DNA of 38,099 nucleotides from an uncultured Pelagibacteraceae bacterium (lineage in GTDB: Bacteria > Pseudomonadota > Alphaproteobacteria > Pelagibacterales > Pelagibacteraceae): contig CACGMG010000006.1 of NCBI GenBank assembly GCA_902574045.1, forward strand, positions 1 to 38,099, given 5' to 3'. The notes below the pieces were generated by a model that was not told the origin of the DNA, searched no databases, and saw nothing but the letters and a program-made list of their open reading frames with translations. Each line of letters starts with the position of its first letter. Positions within the stretch are counted from its first letter, which is position 1. The position numbers and the translations under genes were made by a program. Shown here in pieces: positions 25,101 to 32,833 of the stretch.

Positions 25101-25831
25101 GTATTTTAGAAGTTAAAAGCGTAAGTAAATCTTTCGGCGGTGTGCAAGCCAATGTAGACATTTCTGTTGCGGTAGAGCAAGGGTCAATTGTTGGTCTAAT
25201 AGGACCTAATGGTTCAGGTAAGACTACTTTATTTAATTCTATTGTAGGAACACATCCAATAGACAAAGGATCTATAGTTTTCAATAACACAGAGGTATCA
25301 GAAATGCCTGTACCAGCAGTAGCCAAACTTGGTTTGTTAAGAACTTTTCAACAAACAAGAATTTATTCAAAACTTAATTGTGTAGAAAACATGCTTATAA
25401 GTCATAAGGCTAGTGACTCCGGATTTATTTTCGCAAAAGTACCTGCTGAACTTACGGAGAAAGCAGAAACTCTTTTAAACTTTGTAGGTCTTTATCAAAA
25501 AAGAAATTTGAGAGCAGGAGACCTATCATTTGGACAACAAAAATTACTTGAATTAGCAATGGCCTTAATGAATGAACCTAAAATGCTTTTATTAGACGAG
25601 CCCACAGCTGGAATTAACCCAACTTTAATTAATGGGATAATAGATAGGTTAATCACAATAAATAAAGATTATGGAATAACTTTATTAGTTATAGAGCATA
25701 ATATGAAAGTGATTATGAGTTTAGCGCAAAGAATATTCTGTTTAGCTCATGGAAAAATGTTAGCAGAGGGATCACCTGATCAAATTAAAAATGATAAGCG
25801 AGTAGTTGATGCTTATTTAGGAGCTCAATAA
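25097..25831 (+). CDS. livG: branched-chain-type ABC transporter ATP-binding protein (LivG type)
   Basis: A 244-residue ATPase. Walker A is GPNGSGKTT, the signature is LSFGQQKLLELAMAL, Walker B is MLLLDEP, and the switch His is in VIEHNM. RTFQQTRIYSKLNCVENML is the usual LivG Q-loop region (FQ-TR-F). It starts in an ATGA overlap with livM and its stop shares a base with the livF start (TAATG). Confidence 0.95.
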   Translation: MSILEVKSVSKSFGGVQANVDISVAVEQGSIVGLIGPNGSGKTTLFNSIVGTHPIDKGSIVFNNTEVSEMPVPAVAKLGLLRTFQQTRIYSKLNCVENMLISHKASDSGFIFAKVPAELTEKAETLLNFVGLYQKRNLRAGDLSFGQQKLLELAMALMNEPKMLLLDEPTAGINPTLINGIIDRLITINKDYGITLLVIEHNMKVIMSLAQRIFCLAHGKMLAEGSPDQIKNDKRVVDAYLGAQ

Positions 25832-26616
25832 TGGCAAATCAATATGATGTTTTAGGTAAAGCGCCTGGTTTAGAAGACCTTAATAAACTTTCACCAAACG
25901 ATGTTCATCTAACTATCAGAGGTTTAAACGCTGGTTATGGAAAAATGGAAATCCTTCACAACTTTGATTTAACCGTCAGTAAAGCCCAGTCATTATGTTT
26001 AATAGGACCGAATGGAGCAGGGAAATCTACAATACTTCACTCTATTTATGGCTTTACAAATATTTTTGATGGAAAAATTGAATTAGAAGGCGATGAAATT
26101 ACAAAATTAACTCCTGCACAAAAATTAAGCAAAGTTGGTATAGCTTACATCTTGCAAGACAATTCAGTATTTCCTGATATGACAGTTGAGGAAAATCTTT
26201 TAATGGGCGGTTATATTAAAGATAAACAGGACGAAGCTTATGAGGAAGCTGAAAGAATTTTTCAAAAATATGAAAGATTAAGAAATAGAAGAAATCAACC
26301 TGCAAAAGTTTTATCAGGGGGCGAGAGAAGATTGTTAGAAATCTCTAGAGCTTTAGTTATGAAACCTTCAGTATTATTAGTAGACGAGCCGTCAATCGGA
26401 TTGGAACCTAAATACATTAATATGGTTTTTGAAATTTTAGATGACCTTCAAAAAGCTGAGAAGAAAACAATTATACTTGTAGAGCAGAACGCAAAAAAAG
26501 GTTTAGAATTTGCTGATATTGGATACGTTTTAGTTTCAGGTCAAACTGCCATTGCAGGAAAAGGTGACGATTTACTAAAGAATCCAGACGTAGGAAGATT
26601 ATTCCTTGGTGGATGA
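25831..26616 (+). CDS. livF: branched-chain-type ABC transporter ATP-binding protein (LivF type)
   Basis: A 261-residue ATPase with an N-terminal extension of about 27 residues before the usual LTIRGLNAGYGKMEILH start. Walker A is GPNGAGKST, the signature LSGGERRLLEISRAL, Walker B VLLVDEP, and the switch is LVEQNAKKG in place of the common EQN. VAYILQD-type Q-loop region is present as IAYILQDNSVFPDMTVEENL. It overlaps livG by one base and azlC by four. Confidence 0.93.
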   Translation: MANQYDVLGKAPGLEDLNKLSPNDVHLTIRGLNAGYGKMEILHNFDLTVSKAQSLCLIGPNGAGKSTILHSIYGFTNIFDGKIELEGDEITKLTPAQKLSKVGIAYILQDNSVFPDMTVEENLLMGGYIKDKQDEAYEEAERIFQKYERLRNRRNQPAKVLSGGERRLLEISRALVMKPSVLLVDEPSIGLEPKYINMVFEILDDLQKAEKKTIILVEQNAKKGLEFADIGYVLVSGQTAIAGKGDDLLKNPDVGRLFLGG

Positions 26617-27317
26617 TAAATTTAAAAATATTTCTAAAAGGTTTAAAATCATTACAAGGTTCTAAAAGTCCAGCTATTCCATTGGCGGCATGTTTTGTTG
26701 CATTAGGTGCTTTATTAAAAGATGCTGGTTTTAATTTACAACAAAGTGCTGCCTCAAGTTTATTTACTTATGCATTACCTGGTCAATTAGTAATGGCGGA
26801 GTCCTTACTAGTTGGTGCCTCAATAGTGAATATATTTATAGCGGTGTGGTTAGTAAACTTTAGACTTTATCCAATGACAGTTTCTTTATTTCCATTACTA
26901 GAACACAAAACCCAACCGAAATGGAAATATTATTTATCATGTCATTTCTTAGCAGTGACATCTTGGTTGATTGCTAAAGATGGTTATAAAAAGATCGATA
27001 AAAAACACAGAATAGATTTTTGGATTGGAATAGGTATTGGAACTTGGTCAACTGCAATTTTAATGACAGTATTAGGTTATCTTTCGGCTGATTATTTAAA
27101 TAAGGATATGCTGATTGGTTTAGCAATTGTTAACCCAGTTTATTTCTTTTGTATGATGATTGGTGCAATGAAAAACTTGAGCATATCCATTGCAGTTATT
27201 GGAGGAACAATATTGGGTCCTCTAATTTATTTGGCTTCAACAGAGTGGGCCTTATTGTTTGCAGGCTTAATTGGCGGAACAGTCGCTTTTTTATTTGGAG
27301 AAAAAAATGGCAAGTAG
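26613..27317 (+). CDS. azlC: AzlC-family membrane protein
   Basis: A 234-residue inner-membrane protein of the AzlC family, which works with AzlD in branched-chain amino-acid export. It has about seven helices. VWLVNFRLYPMTVSLFPLL matches the family's N-x-R-x-x-M core. It starts in an ATGA overlap with livF and its end overlaps azlD by 11 bases, so an exporter-type pair is part of an uptake operon. The substrate may match that of the ABC transporter. Confidence 0.85.
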   Translation: MINLKIFLKGLKSLQGSKSPAIPLAACFVALGALLKDAGFNLQQSAASSLFTYALPGQLVMAESLLVGASIVNIFIAVWLVNFRLYPMTVSLFPLLEHKTQPKWKYYLSCHFLAVTSWLIAKDGYKKIDKKHRIDFWIGIGIGTWSTAILMTVLGYLSADYLNKDMLIGLAIVNPVYFFCMMIGAMKNLSISIAVIGGTILGPLIYLASTEWALLFAGLIGGTVAFLFGEKNGK

Positions 27318-27633
27318 TCAAATAATAATTCTAGCAATTATAGCCACTTCGCTTGCAACATTTATCTCTCGTTTTATGGGTGCTCTAACTTCAGAAAAAG
27401 TAAGTGTTAAATCTAAAATATTTGGGTGGTTTAATTGTGTTGCCTATTCAACTTTAGCAGCATTATTAGGAAGAATGATTATATTTCCCGCAGGAGTGCT
27501 TGCCGAGTCATATCTTTTTATAAGAGTAGCGGTATTAGTAATTTGTATCATTATTTTTATCGTAACTAAAAAAAATCTAGTAGTTCCAACAATAGTTTCT
27601 GCTATACTTTTATCTGTTTTAACAAGTGTATGA
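27307..27633 (+). CDS. azlD: AzlD-family membrane protein
   Basis: A 108-residue protein with about four helices, the small partner of AzlC. The frame is open from 27271, but the start at 27307 (MASSQIIILAIIATSLATFISRFMGAL) opens on the first helix and gives only an 11-base overlap with azlC; the longer form would add 12 residues that lie fully inside azlC. The helix motif WFNCVAYSTLAALLGRMI fits the family. Its TGA overlaps the csiD ATG. Confidence 0.82.
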   Translation: MASSQIIILAIIATSLATFISRFMGALTSEKVSVKSKIFGWFNCVAYSTLAALLGRMIIFPAGVLAESYLFIRVAVLVICIIIFIVTKKNLVVPTIVSAILLSVLTSV

Positions 27634-28526
27634 GTTTAGATATTAAAGATCACAATAAGTCCAAAAGAGTAAAAGTTATAGGACTAAAAGAAAGTAGCTT
27701 AGATAAGCTTATATTCCCTTTTAAAAAACATACTATTACTTCATTAGAGTACAAACCTTTTTCAAGATTTACTTTAGCTAAAAGTTTAGACGAGGTTTTC
27801 GAAGGTAAACTTAGCAAATCTTTAATTAAGATATTGAATGATAGAGATTCCGGCACAGCTATAATTGAGCCTGAAATCAATAATAAAAAATTTGATAAAG
27901 ATTTCCTAGTAAAACTTTCAACAGGACTAGCATACTTAGTTGGCAATCCTAATTTTGACTCAATGACAGGTAAATATTATGCAAGATTTTATGTAAAGCA
28001 TCAAGATAGTAGCGACTCCTATTTGAGAAAAGCTTATACCAATTTAGATCTACATACTGACGGCACATATGTGAAAGAAAAAACAGATTGGTTAATTATG
28101 ACTAAAATGGAAGAACAAGGAGTTTCTGGCGGTGAAAGTGTTATTCTCCATTTAGATGATTGGGAGCATTTAGAAGAATTGAGCAATCATCCTGTAGGAC
28201 AGCAAAATTTTACTTGGGGATCACCTAAAAGTAAAAATATAGATTATAAAGTAGAACACCCTGTATTTATAAAAGACAAAAACGGCAAACCTACAATATC
28301 TTACATAGACCAATTTCCAGAGCCAAAGAATATGGAGCAAGGATTATTTTTACAGAGACTCTCAGATTGCTTAGAAGAAAGTAAAAACAAGGTGGAATTT
28401 CCATTACCAGTTGGATCTACAATATTTTCTAACAATTATTTTTGGCTTCATGGAAGAAAGTCATTTAAAGAAAACACCAATTTAAGCAGAGAATTGCTTA
28501 GAATAAGAGGAACTTTTTTCAATTAA
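27630..28526 (+). CDS. csiD: CsiD/GlaH-type Fe(II)/2-oxoglutarate dioxygenase
   Basis: A 298-residue member of the CsiD family; the characterised E. coli enzyme is glutarate 2-hydroxylase, which turns glutarate (from lysine) into L-2-hydroxyglutarate with oxygen and 2-oxoglutarate. The iron site is LDLHTDGTYV (His142, Asp144) and YFWLHGRKSF (His274). TDWLIMTKMEEQGVSGGES, LHLDDWE, SYIDQFPEPKNMEQGLF and SRELLRIRGTFF are family-specific blocks, and the length is near normal. Its ATG overlaps azlD's TGA, so it is part of the ABC/azlCD transcript and not of the tct genes. No L-2-hydroxyglutarate oxidase gene is in this window. Confidence 0.92.
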   Translation: MSLDIKDHNKSKRVKVIGLKESSLDKLIFPFKKHTITSLEYKPFSRFTLAKSLDEVFEGKLSKSLIKILNDRDSGTAIIEPEINNKKFDKDFLVKLSTGLAYLVGNPNFDSMTGKYYARFYVKHQDSSDSYLRKAYTNLDLHTDGTYVKEKTDWLIMTKMEEQGVSGGESVILHLDDWEHLEELSNHPVGQQNFTWGSPKSKNIDYKVEHPVFIKDKNGKPTISYIDQFPEPKNMEQGLFLQRLSDCLEESKNKVEFPLPVGSTIFSNNYFWLHGRKSFKENTNLSRELLRIRGTFFN

Positions 28527-28532
28527 GAATAG

Positions 28533-28561
28533 TTGACTCTAGCTAATCATTCATTTTTAAT
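28533..28561 (+). promoter_or_regulatory. tctC promoter
   Basis: TTGACT (28533-28538), 17 bases, then TTTAAT (28556-28561): each is 5 of 6 to the sigma-70 consensus. The expected start near 28568 is the first base of the TTAA-repeat leader, so the tct genes have their own transcript. Confidence 0.65.
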
Positions 28562-28567
28562 AAGACT

Positions 28568-28585
28568 TTAATTAATTAATTAACA
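28568..28585 (+). repeat. TTAA-repeat leader, copy 2
   Basis: The same 18 bases as at 21803-21820, ending 10 bases before the tctC ATG and followed by GGAGAG. A shorter TTAATTAAC lies again just before tctB. Confidence 0.8.
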
Positions 28586-28595
28586 GGAGAGAAAA

Positions 28596-29576
28596 ATGTT
28601 TAATAATTTGAAAAAATTAATTAGCTTAGTTTTTGCTACTGTTCTTTTAACTTCAATCTCATCAACTAGTTTTGCAATCGATAAGTTACACTTCATTATC
28701 GGTGGTGGTGCTGGTGGTGGTTGGGATGGAACTGCTAGAGGAACTGGTGAAGCTTTAACTAAAGCTGGTTTTCTAAAAAGTGCTTCATTTGAAAATATGT
28801 CAGGTGGTGGTGGAGGAAAAGCTCTATCTTACATAATTAATTCTAAGCCCGAGGGAACTGTATTGGTGCAATCAACACCTTTAGTATTAAGATCAATCAC
28901 TAGACACAAAGGTTACGTCAAAGGATCTGGTGTATTATCTTACAAAGATGTTAAACCAATAGCAGGTGTAATAGGTGACTACGGTGCAATCGCAGTTGCT
29001 AAAAACTCACCATATAAAAACTTTAAAGATGTAGTGGATGCTTACAAAAAAGATCCTAAGTCAATTAAAATGGCTGGTGGATCAGTAAGAGGAAGCATGG
29101 ACCATTTAATTGGTGCACTTGCATTTCAAGAAGCTGGCGCAAACCCTAACAACGTAGTGTACATACCTTACGATGCTGGTGGTAAAGCTTTAGCAGGACT
29201 TTTATCTGGAGAAACTCAAATTCTTTCAACTGGTTTGGGAGAAGTAATGGGTGCTAGAGACCAAGTAAGAATAATTGGTATTACTGCCCCTGAAAGAGTT
29301 GGTGATGCTCCAGAAGTTCCAACTTTGAAGGAACAAGGTTACGATGTTCAGTTTGTTAACTGGAGAGGTTTCTTTGCTCCTAAGAGTATGTCGAGTGGAG
29401 ATGTAAAGAAGATCGCTAAAATGTTAGGCGATGTTCAAAAAACTCCAGAATGGGAAACAGTTAGAAAAAGAAATGCTTGGGTTAATATTTACAATCCAGG
29501 TAGAAAATTTGACAGTTTCTTAAAAAGTCAAACAAAAGAAATGACAAAGTTAATGAAAAAACTAGGTGTTATCTAG
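28596..29576 (+). CDS. tctC: tripartite tricarboxylate transporter, substrate-binding protein
   Basis: A 326-residue periplasmic receptor of the TctC (Bug) family. The signal peptide runs to about residue 27 (STSFA). The family's N-terminal loop is FIIGGGAGGGWDGTARG, and ENMSGGGGGKAL, YKNFKDVVDAYKKDPKSIKMAGG, VPYDAGGKALAGLLSGE-type (here IPYDAGGKALAGLL) and EVPTLKEQGYDV follow. These receptors bind small carboxylates; the ligand is not readable here. The CsiD gene just upstream makes a dicarboxylate such as glutarate worth testing. tctB starts 23 bases on. Confidence 0.93.
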   Translation: MFNNLKKLISLVFATVLLTSISSTSFAIDKLHFIIGGGAGGGWDGTARGTGEALTKAGFLKSASFENMSGGGGGKALSYIINSKPEGTVLVQSTPLVLRSITRHKGYVKGSGVLSYKDVKPIAGVIGDYGAIAVAKNSPYKNFKDVVDAYKKDPKSIKMAGGSVRGSMDHLIGALAFQEAGANPNNVVYIPYDAGGKALAGLLSGETQILSTGLGEVMGARDQVRIIGITAPERVGDAPEVPTLKEQGYDVQFVNWRGFFAPKSMSSGDVKKIAKMLGDVQKTPEWETVRKRNAWVNIYNPGRKFDSFLKSQTKEMTKLMKKLGVI

Positions 29577-29599
29577 TTAATTAACTTATTGGAAGAGCA

Positions 29600-30070
29600 G
29601 TGAAAATAAATTCAGTAAAAATTATTTCGCTGCTCTTCTTTGTTTTATCAGCATTTTATTTATATACGGCGTATCAAATACAAGTTTTCGCTTTTGATGA
29701 AAACTCCGCTTTTAATGCGAAAACTTTTCCAATTTATTTAGGTTATGCAGGAATGTTTTTCGCTGGTTTAAAAATAGTTTTACCAGATCGTAAACCCATA
29801 GAAGTTGACCCAACACATTTAGAATTTAAAAAGACAATTTTATTAGTAACAACTATGATTATTTATGGAGCAACTATACTCAAAGTAGGTTTCTTTTTAT
29901 CAACTTCGTTATTTTTAGTTTTCTCATATTATTTTTTAGGAGAGAGAAGATGGAAATATATTCTAATTTTTTCTTTTCCATTTGTCGCAATTTTTATGTA
30001 CCTATTGCATGGTCTACTGGCTGTTTACCTTAGAGATCCCTTATTAAAATATATAGGAATAATGGGATGA
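29600..30070 (+). CDS. tctB: tripartite tricarboxylate transporter, small membrane protein
   Basis: A 156-residue protein with four membrane segments, the poorly conserved small partner of TctA. It starts with GTG, preceded by GGAAGAG. Segments lie near residues 7-24, 48-62, 76-96 and 112-137. Position between tctC and tctA and the helix pattern give the call. Its TGA overlaps the tctA ATG (ATGA). Confidence 0.88.
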   Translation: MKINSVKIISLLFFVLSAFYLYTAYQIQVFAFDENSAFNAKTFPIYLGYAGMFFAGLKIVLPDRKPIEVDPTHLEFKKTILLVTTMIIYGATILKVGFFLSTSLFLVFSYYFLGERRWKYILIFSFPFVAIFMYLLHGLLAVYLRDPLLKYIGIMG

Positions 30071-31563
30071 TCGAAGGAATTTTAATTGGATTAAAAACTG
30101 CTTTATCTTTTCAAAACCTTTTAATGGTAATGATAGGATGTTTTGCAGGAACTATTATTGGAATGCTTCCAGGCTTAGGTCCAATGACTGCGATCGCTTT
30201 AATGATCCCAATTACTTATGGTTTTGATCCTGCCACAGGTTTAATTTTGATGGCTGGAGTTTATTATGGAGCAGTATTTGGAGGCTCAACTTCTTCAATC
30301 TTAATTAATGCACCAGGTGTTCCAGGTACAGTAGCAACATCATTTGATGGCTATCCTATGGCACAACAAGGTAAAGCAGGTAAAGCATTAGCAATAGCCG
30401 CTTATAGTTCTTTTGCAGGAGGAACAATAGCTGCAATTTTTTTATTAATTGCTGCACCAAGCTTATCAAAGGTGAGCCTATCATTTAGATCACCAGATTA
30501 TTTCGGATTAATGATTCTTGGTTTAACCGCTGTATCTGCATTTTCATCTAAAGGAAATTTTTTAAAAGCAATGATGATGTGTGTTTTTGGATTAATGCTA
30601 GCATCAGTAGGTCAAGATACCTTATCGGACATTCCAAGATTTACATTTAATACCATGAATTTATCTGATGGAATTAGTTTCGTTTTAGTCGTTATGGCTA
30701 CTTTTGCTATGAGTGAAGCGCTGACTATTATAATTAAAGGCAGCGATCCGACTAAAGCTGCTAAACAAATATCTTTGACTGATTTAGGCTCTATCAAAAT
30801 AAATAAAGAAGAAACAAAACAAATGGCCAAAACTATTCCTAGATCATCTGTTTTAGGATTTATAGTTGGAGTTCTACCTGGAGCAGGGGCAACTATTGCT
30901 TCTTTTTTAGCTTATGGAATGGAAAGAAATTTTGTAAATAAAGAAGAAAAGGAAAAGTTTGGCAAAGGAAGTGTACAAGGCTTGTCCGCTCCTGAAACAG
31001 CAAATAATGCTGCTTGCTCAGGAGCTTTTGTACCTTTATTAACTTTGGGCATCCCTGGAAGTGGAACCACAGCTGTAATGTTGGGAGCCTTGTTAGGTTT
31101 TGGTATACAGCCAGGTCCAAGACTTTACGAAACAAACCCGGAAATTTTTTGGTCAGTTATTATGTCAATGTACATCGGGATGGTAGTTTTGCTAATACTT
31201 AACCTTCCTTTAATTCCTTACATAGCAAGAATTTTAGCTGTTCCTAGAACATTTTTGATTCCAATGATTCTATTTTTCTCAGTTACAGGCATTTATTTAA
31301 TGTCATTTAATAATTTTGATATCTTCTTAATGATCGGAATAGCGGTAATTGCTACCATTCTAAGATTATATGATTTCCCCATGCCCCCATTAATACTTGC
31401 TTTTGTTTTGGGAGGTTTAATGGAGGAAAATTTGAGAAGATCGCTTTTGATAAGCGATGGATCTTGGTCATTTTTATGGGATAGACCTCTAACACTATGT
31501 ATTATGATTGTGATTTTTGGTATTATTAGCTGGCAGGGGTATCAAAGCGTAGTAAAAAAGTAG
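30067..31563 (+). CDS. tctA: tripartite tricarboxylate transporter, large membrane protein
   Basis: A 498-residue membrane protein with about twelve helices. Both inverted family motifs are present: GMLPGLGPMTAIALMIPITYG near residue 33 and GVLPGAGATIASFLAYGMERN near 268, along with APETANNAACSGAFVPLLTLGIPGSGTTAVMLG. The small loop YGAVFGGSTSSILINAPGVPG is also typical. It uses an ion gradient to import the carboxylate delivered by TctC. It is the last gene of the block. Confidence 0.96.
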   Translation: MIEGILIGLKTALSFQNLLMVMIGCFAGTIIGMLPGLGPMTAIALMIPITYGFDPATGLILMAGVYYGAVFGGSTSSILINAPGVPGTVATSFDGYPMAQQGKAGKALAIAAYSSFAGGTIAAIFLLIAAPSLSKVSLSFRSPDYFGLMILGLTAVSAFSSKGNFLKAMMMCVFGLMLASVGQDTLSDIPRFTFNTMNLSDGISFVLVVMATFAMSEALTIIIKGSDPTKAAKQISLTDLGSIKINKEETKQMAKTIPRSSVLGFIVGVLPGAGATIASFLAYGMERNFVNKEEKEKFGKGSVQGLSAPETANNAACSGAFVPLLTLGIPGSGTTAVMLGALLGFGIQPGPRLYETNPEIFWSVIMSMYIGMVVLLILNLPLIPYIARILAVPRTFLIPMILFFSVTGIYLMSFNNFDIFLMIGIAVIATILRLYDFPMPPLILAFVLGGLMEENLRRSLLISDGSWSFLWDRPLTLCIMIVIFGIISWQGYQSVVKK

Positions 31564-31708
31564 TAGGTGTTGCATTTTTTCAACATAAAAATCCATGTTT
31601 TTAGCCATTTTTTAGCCTACAGGTTGAAATTGAAATTAATTACCTCGCTTTTTCTATTTTTTTTATTTATTACAGACTCATTATTAATAATACTAAAAGC
31701 ATAATATT

Positions 31709-32338
31709 ATGAAAAACTTTATAAAAATAATCACAGGATCAGTATTTTTACTTTGGTCTACTGCTCAAGCCGATATCCAAATTGGGGTTGGTTTGATTGC
31801 TGGTCAGACTGATGTATCAGGTACTGAGACAGAGGGAACAGCCGCGGATACTTCTGATAGATCTAAAACTCTAAAAGAAGCTTTTGTTGGTGCTGACGTG
31901 TTCGCAGAATACGTTACAGATAGTGGAATGACTTACGGAGTAAGTTTTGTTCCAGTAGATGTTGAGCTAGGAGAAGGTTCAAGAACTGACGTTGCAGCAG
32001 TATCAGAAAACGATGCAGGAACTAGAACAGCTTCTGCTGAAGTGACTGATTTAATCACTCTGTACACAAACGTTCCAATGGGATCGAATGGTTGGTACGC
32101 TCTATTAGGTTACATGCATACAACAGTAACTACTCAAGAGACACTTAAATCGTCTTCTTACGAGGATGCTACTATTAATGGTTACCAAATAGGTTTAGGC
32201 CAAAGAGCTGGAAACTTTAAGTATGAATTAGCATATTCAGACTTTGAAAATATTAAGATAAACGCTACAGGTGGAAACACTAATTCAATATCTGCTGATG
32301 CTGATGCATTAACATTAAGAATGTCTTACGGTTTCTAA
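31709..32338 (+). CDS. outer-membrane beta-barrel protein
   Basis: A 209-residue protein with a signal peptide (cut likely after AQA at residue 21) and alternating short beta-strand-like segments (IQIGVGLIAG, GADVFAEYV, MTYGVSFVPVDV, GWYALLGYMHTTV, YQIGLGQRAG, FKYELAYSDF). It ends in Phe (LTLRMSYGF), the mark used by the BAM machinery. It is low in cysteine and rich in Thr, Ser, Ala and Asp, with acidic loops. A small porin or surface barrel; the exact function is unknown. The 145-base gap before it is AT-rich with T-runs and no clear promoter. A strong terminator follows it. Confidence 0.8.
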   Translation: MKNFIKIITGSVFLLWSTAQADIQIGVGLIAGQTDVSGTETEGTAADTSDRSKTLKEAFVGADVFAEYVTDSGMTYGVSFVPVDVELGEGSRTDVAAVSENDAGTRTASAEVTDLITLYTNVPMGSNGWYALLGYMHTTVTTQETLKSSSYEDATINGYQIGLGQRAGNFKYELAYSDFENIKINATGGNTNSISADADALTLRMSYGF

Positions 32339-32360
32339 TATAAATATTTATATTAAATTA

Positions 32361-32393
32361 AAAAAACCCATCTTCAAAGGTGGGTTTTTTTTT
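32361..32393. terminator. bidirectional intrinsic terminator
   Basis: ACCCATC (32366-32372) pairs with GGTGGGT (32379-32385) around TTCAAA, including one G-T pair. A-run before and T-run after extend the stem, so it can end both the barrel gene and the convergent DoxX gene. Confidence 0.9.
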
Positions 32394-32401
32394 GTTCTAA
32401 A

Positions 32402-32788
32402 TTAAAGTCTAACGTATTTTTTCTTTTTATCTAAAGCCCATTCTTTTGTGCCATGAATAGCAATGAAGATAAATCCTCCGGCCAAACCTAGATTTTTAAG
32501 AAAAGCTATAACTTGCATTTGGTTAGTGAAATCTGAGTGAAATATAATTGCAGTAGCCAGAGTAAAAACAGCTAAAGTAATTGCAGATACTTTGGTTTGA
32601 TAACCAATTATTATAAAAAGTGGCAAAAGTATTTCTAGTACTATCGTTGGAAATAGAAGAAATCCAGGGACGCCAAAACCCTCCATCCAATTAACAGTGC
32701 TATCGAAATTGAAAATTTTATTATAACTAGACAATAAAAAAACTGAGGAGATAAATATTCTTCCAATTAAATCAAAAAAATTAGTCAT
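32402..32788 (-). CDS. DoxX-family membrane protein
   Basis: A 128-residue protein with four helices. It begins LIGRIFISSVFLLSSYNKIFNF, then GFGVPGFLLFPTIVLEILLPLFIIIGYQTK, which is the DoxX pattern (G-x-P....E.....L..G). A conserved FHSDFTNQMQVIAFLKNLGLAGG follows. The role in the cell is unclear; some relatives work in thiosulfate or redox defence. It lies 45 bases after the AbrB-family gene on the same strand. Confidence 0.88.
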   Translation of the reverse strand: MTNFFDLIGRIFISSVFLLSSYNKIFNFDSTVNWMEGFGVPGFLLFPTIVLEILLPLFIIIGYQTKVSAITLAVFTLATAIIFHSDFTNQMQVIAFLKNLGLAGGFIFIAIHGTKEWALDKKKKYVRL

Positions 32789-32833
32789 ATAATATTTAAT
32801 CTTATACGAAAGATAGAGTCAAAAAAAAAATAT

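Noticed and set aside
24940-25326. Antisense frame over livM and livG
   Set aside because: Both sense genes have strong ABC transporter motifs throughout this stretch.
27271-27306. Frameshift between azlC and azlD
   Set aside because: Both genes are full length and the 11-base overlap is normal for this pair and for this window.
31564-31708. A structured RNA between tctA and the barrel gene
   Set aside because: Only short AT-rich pairings (GTAGG with CCTAC, GTTG with CAAC) can be drawn; no known class and no clear terminator.
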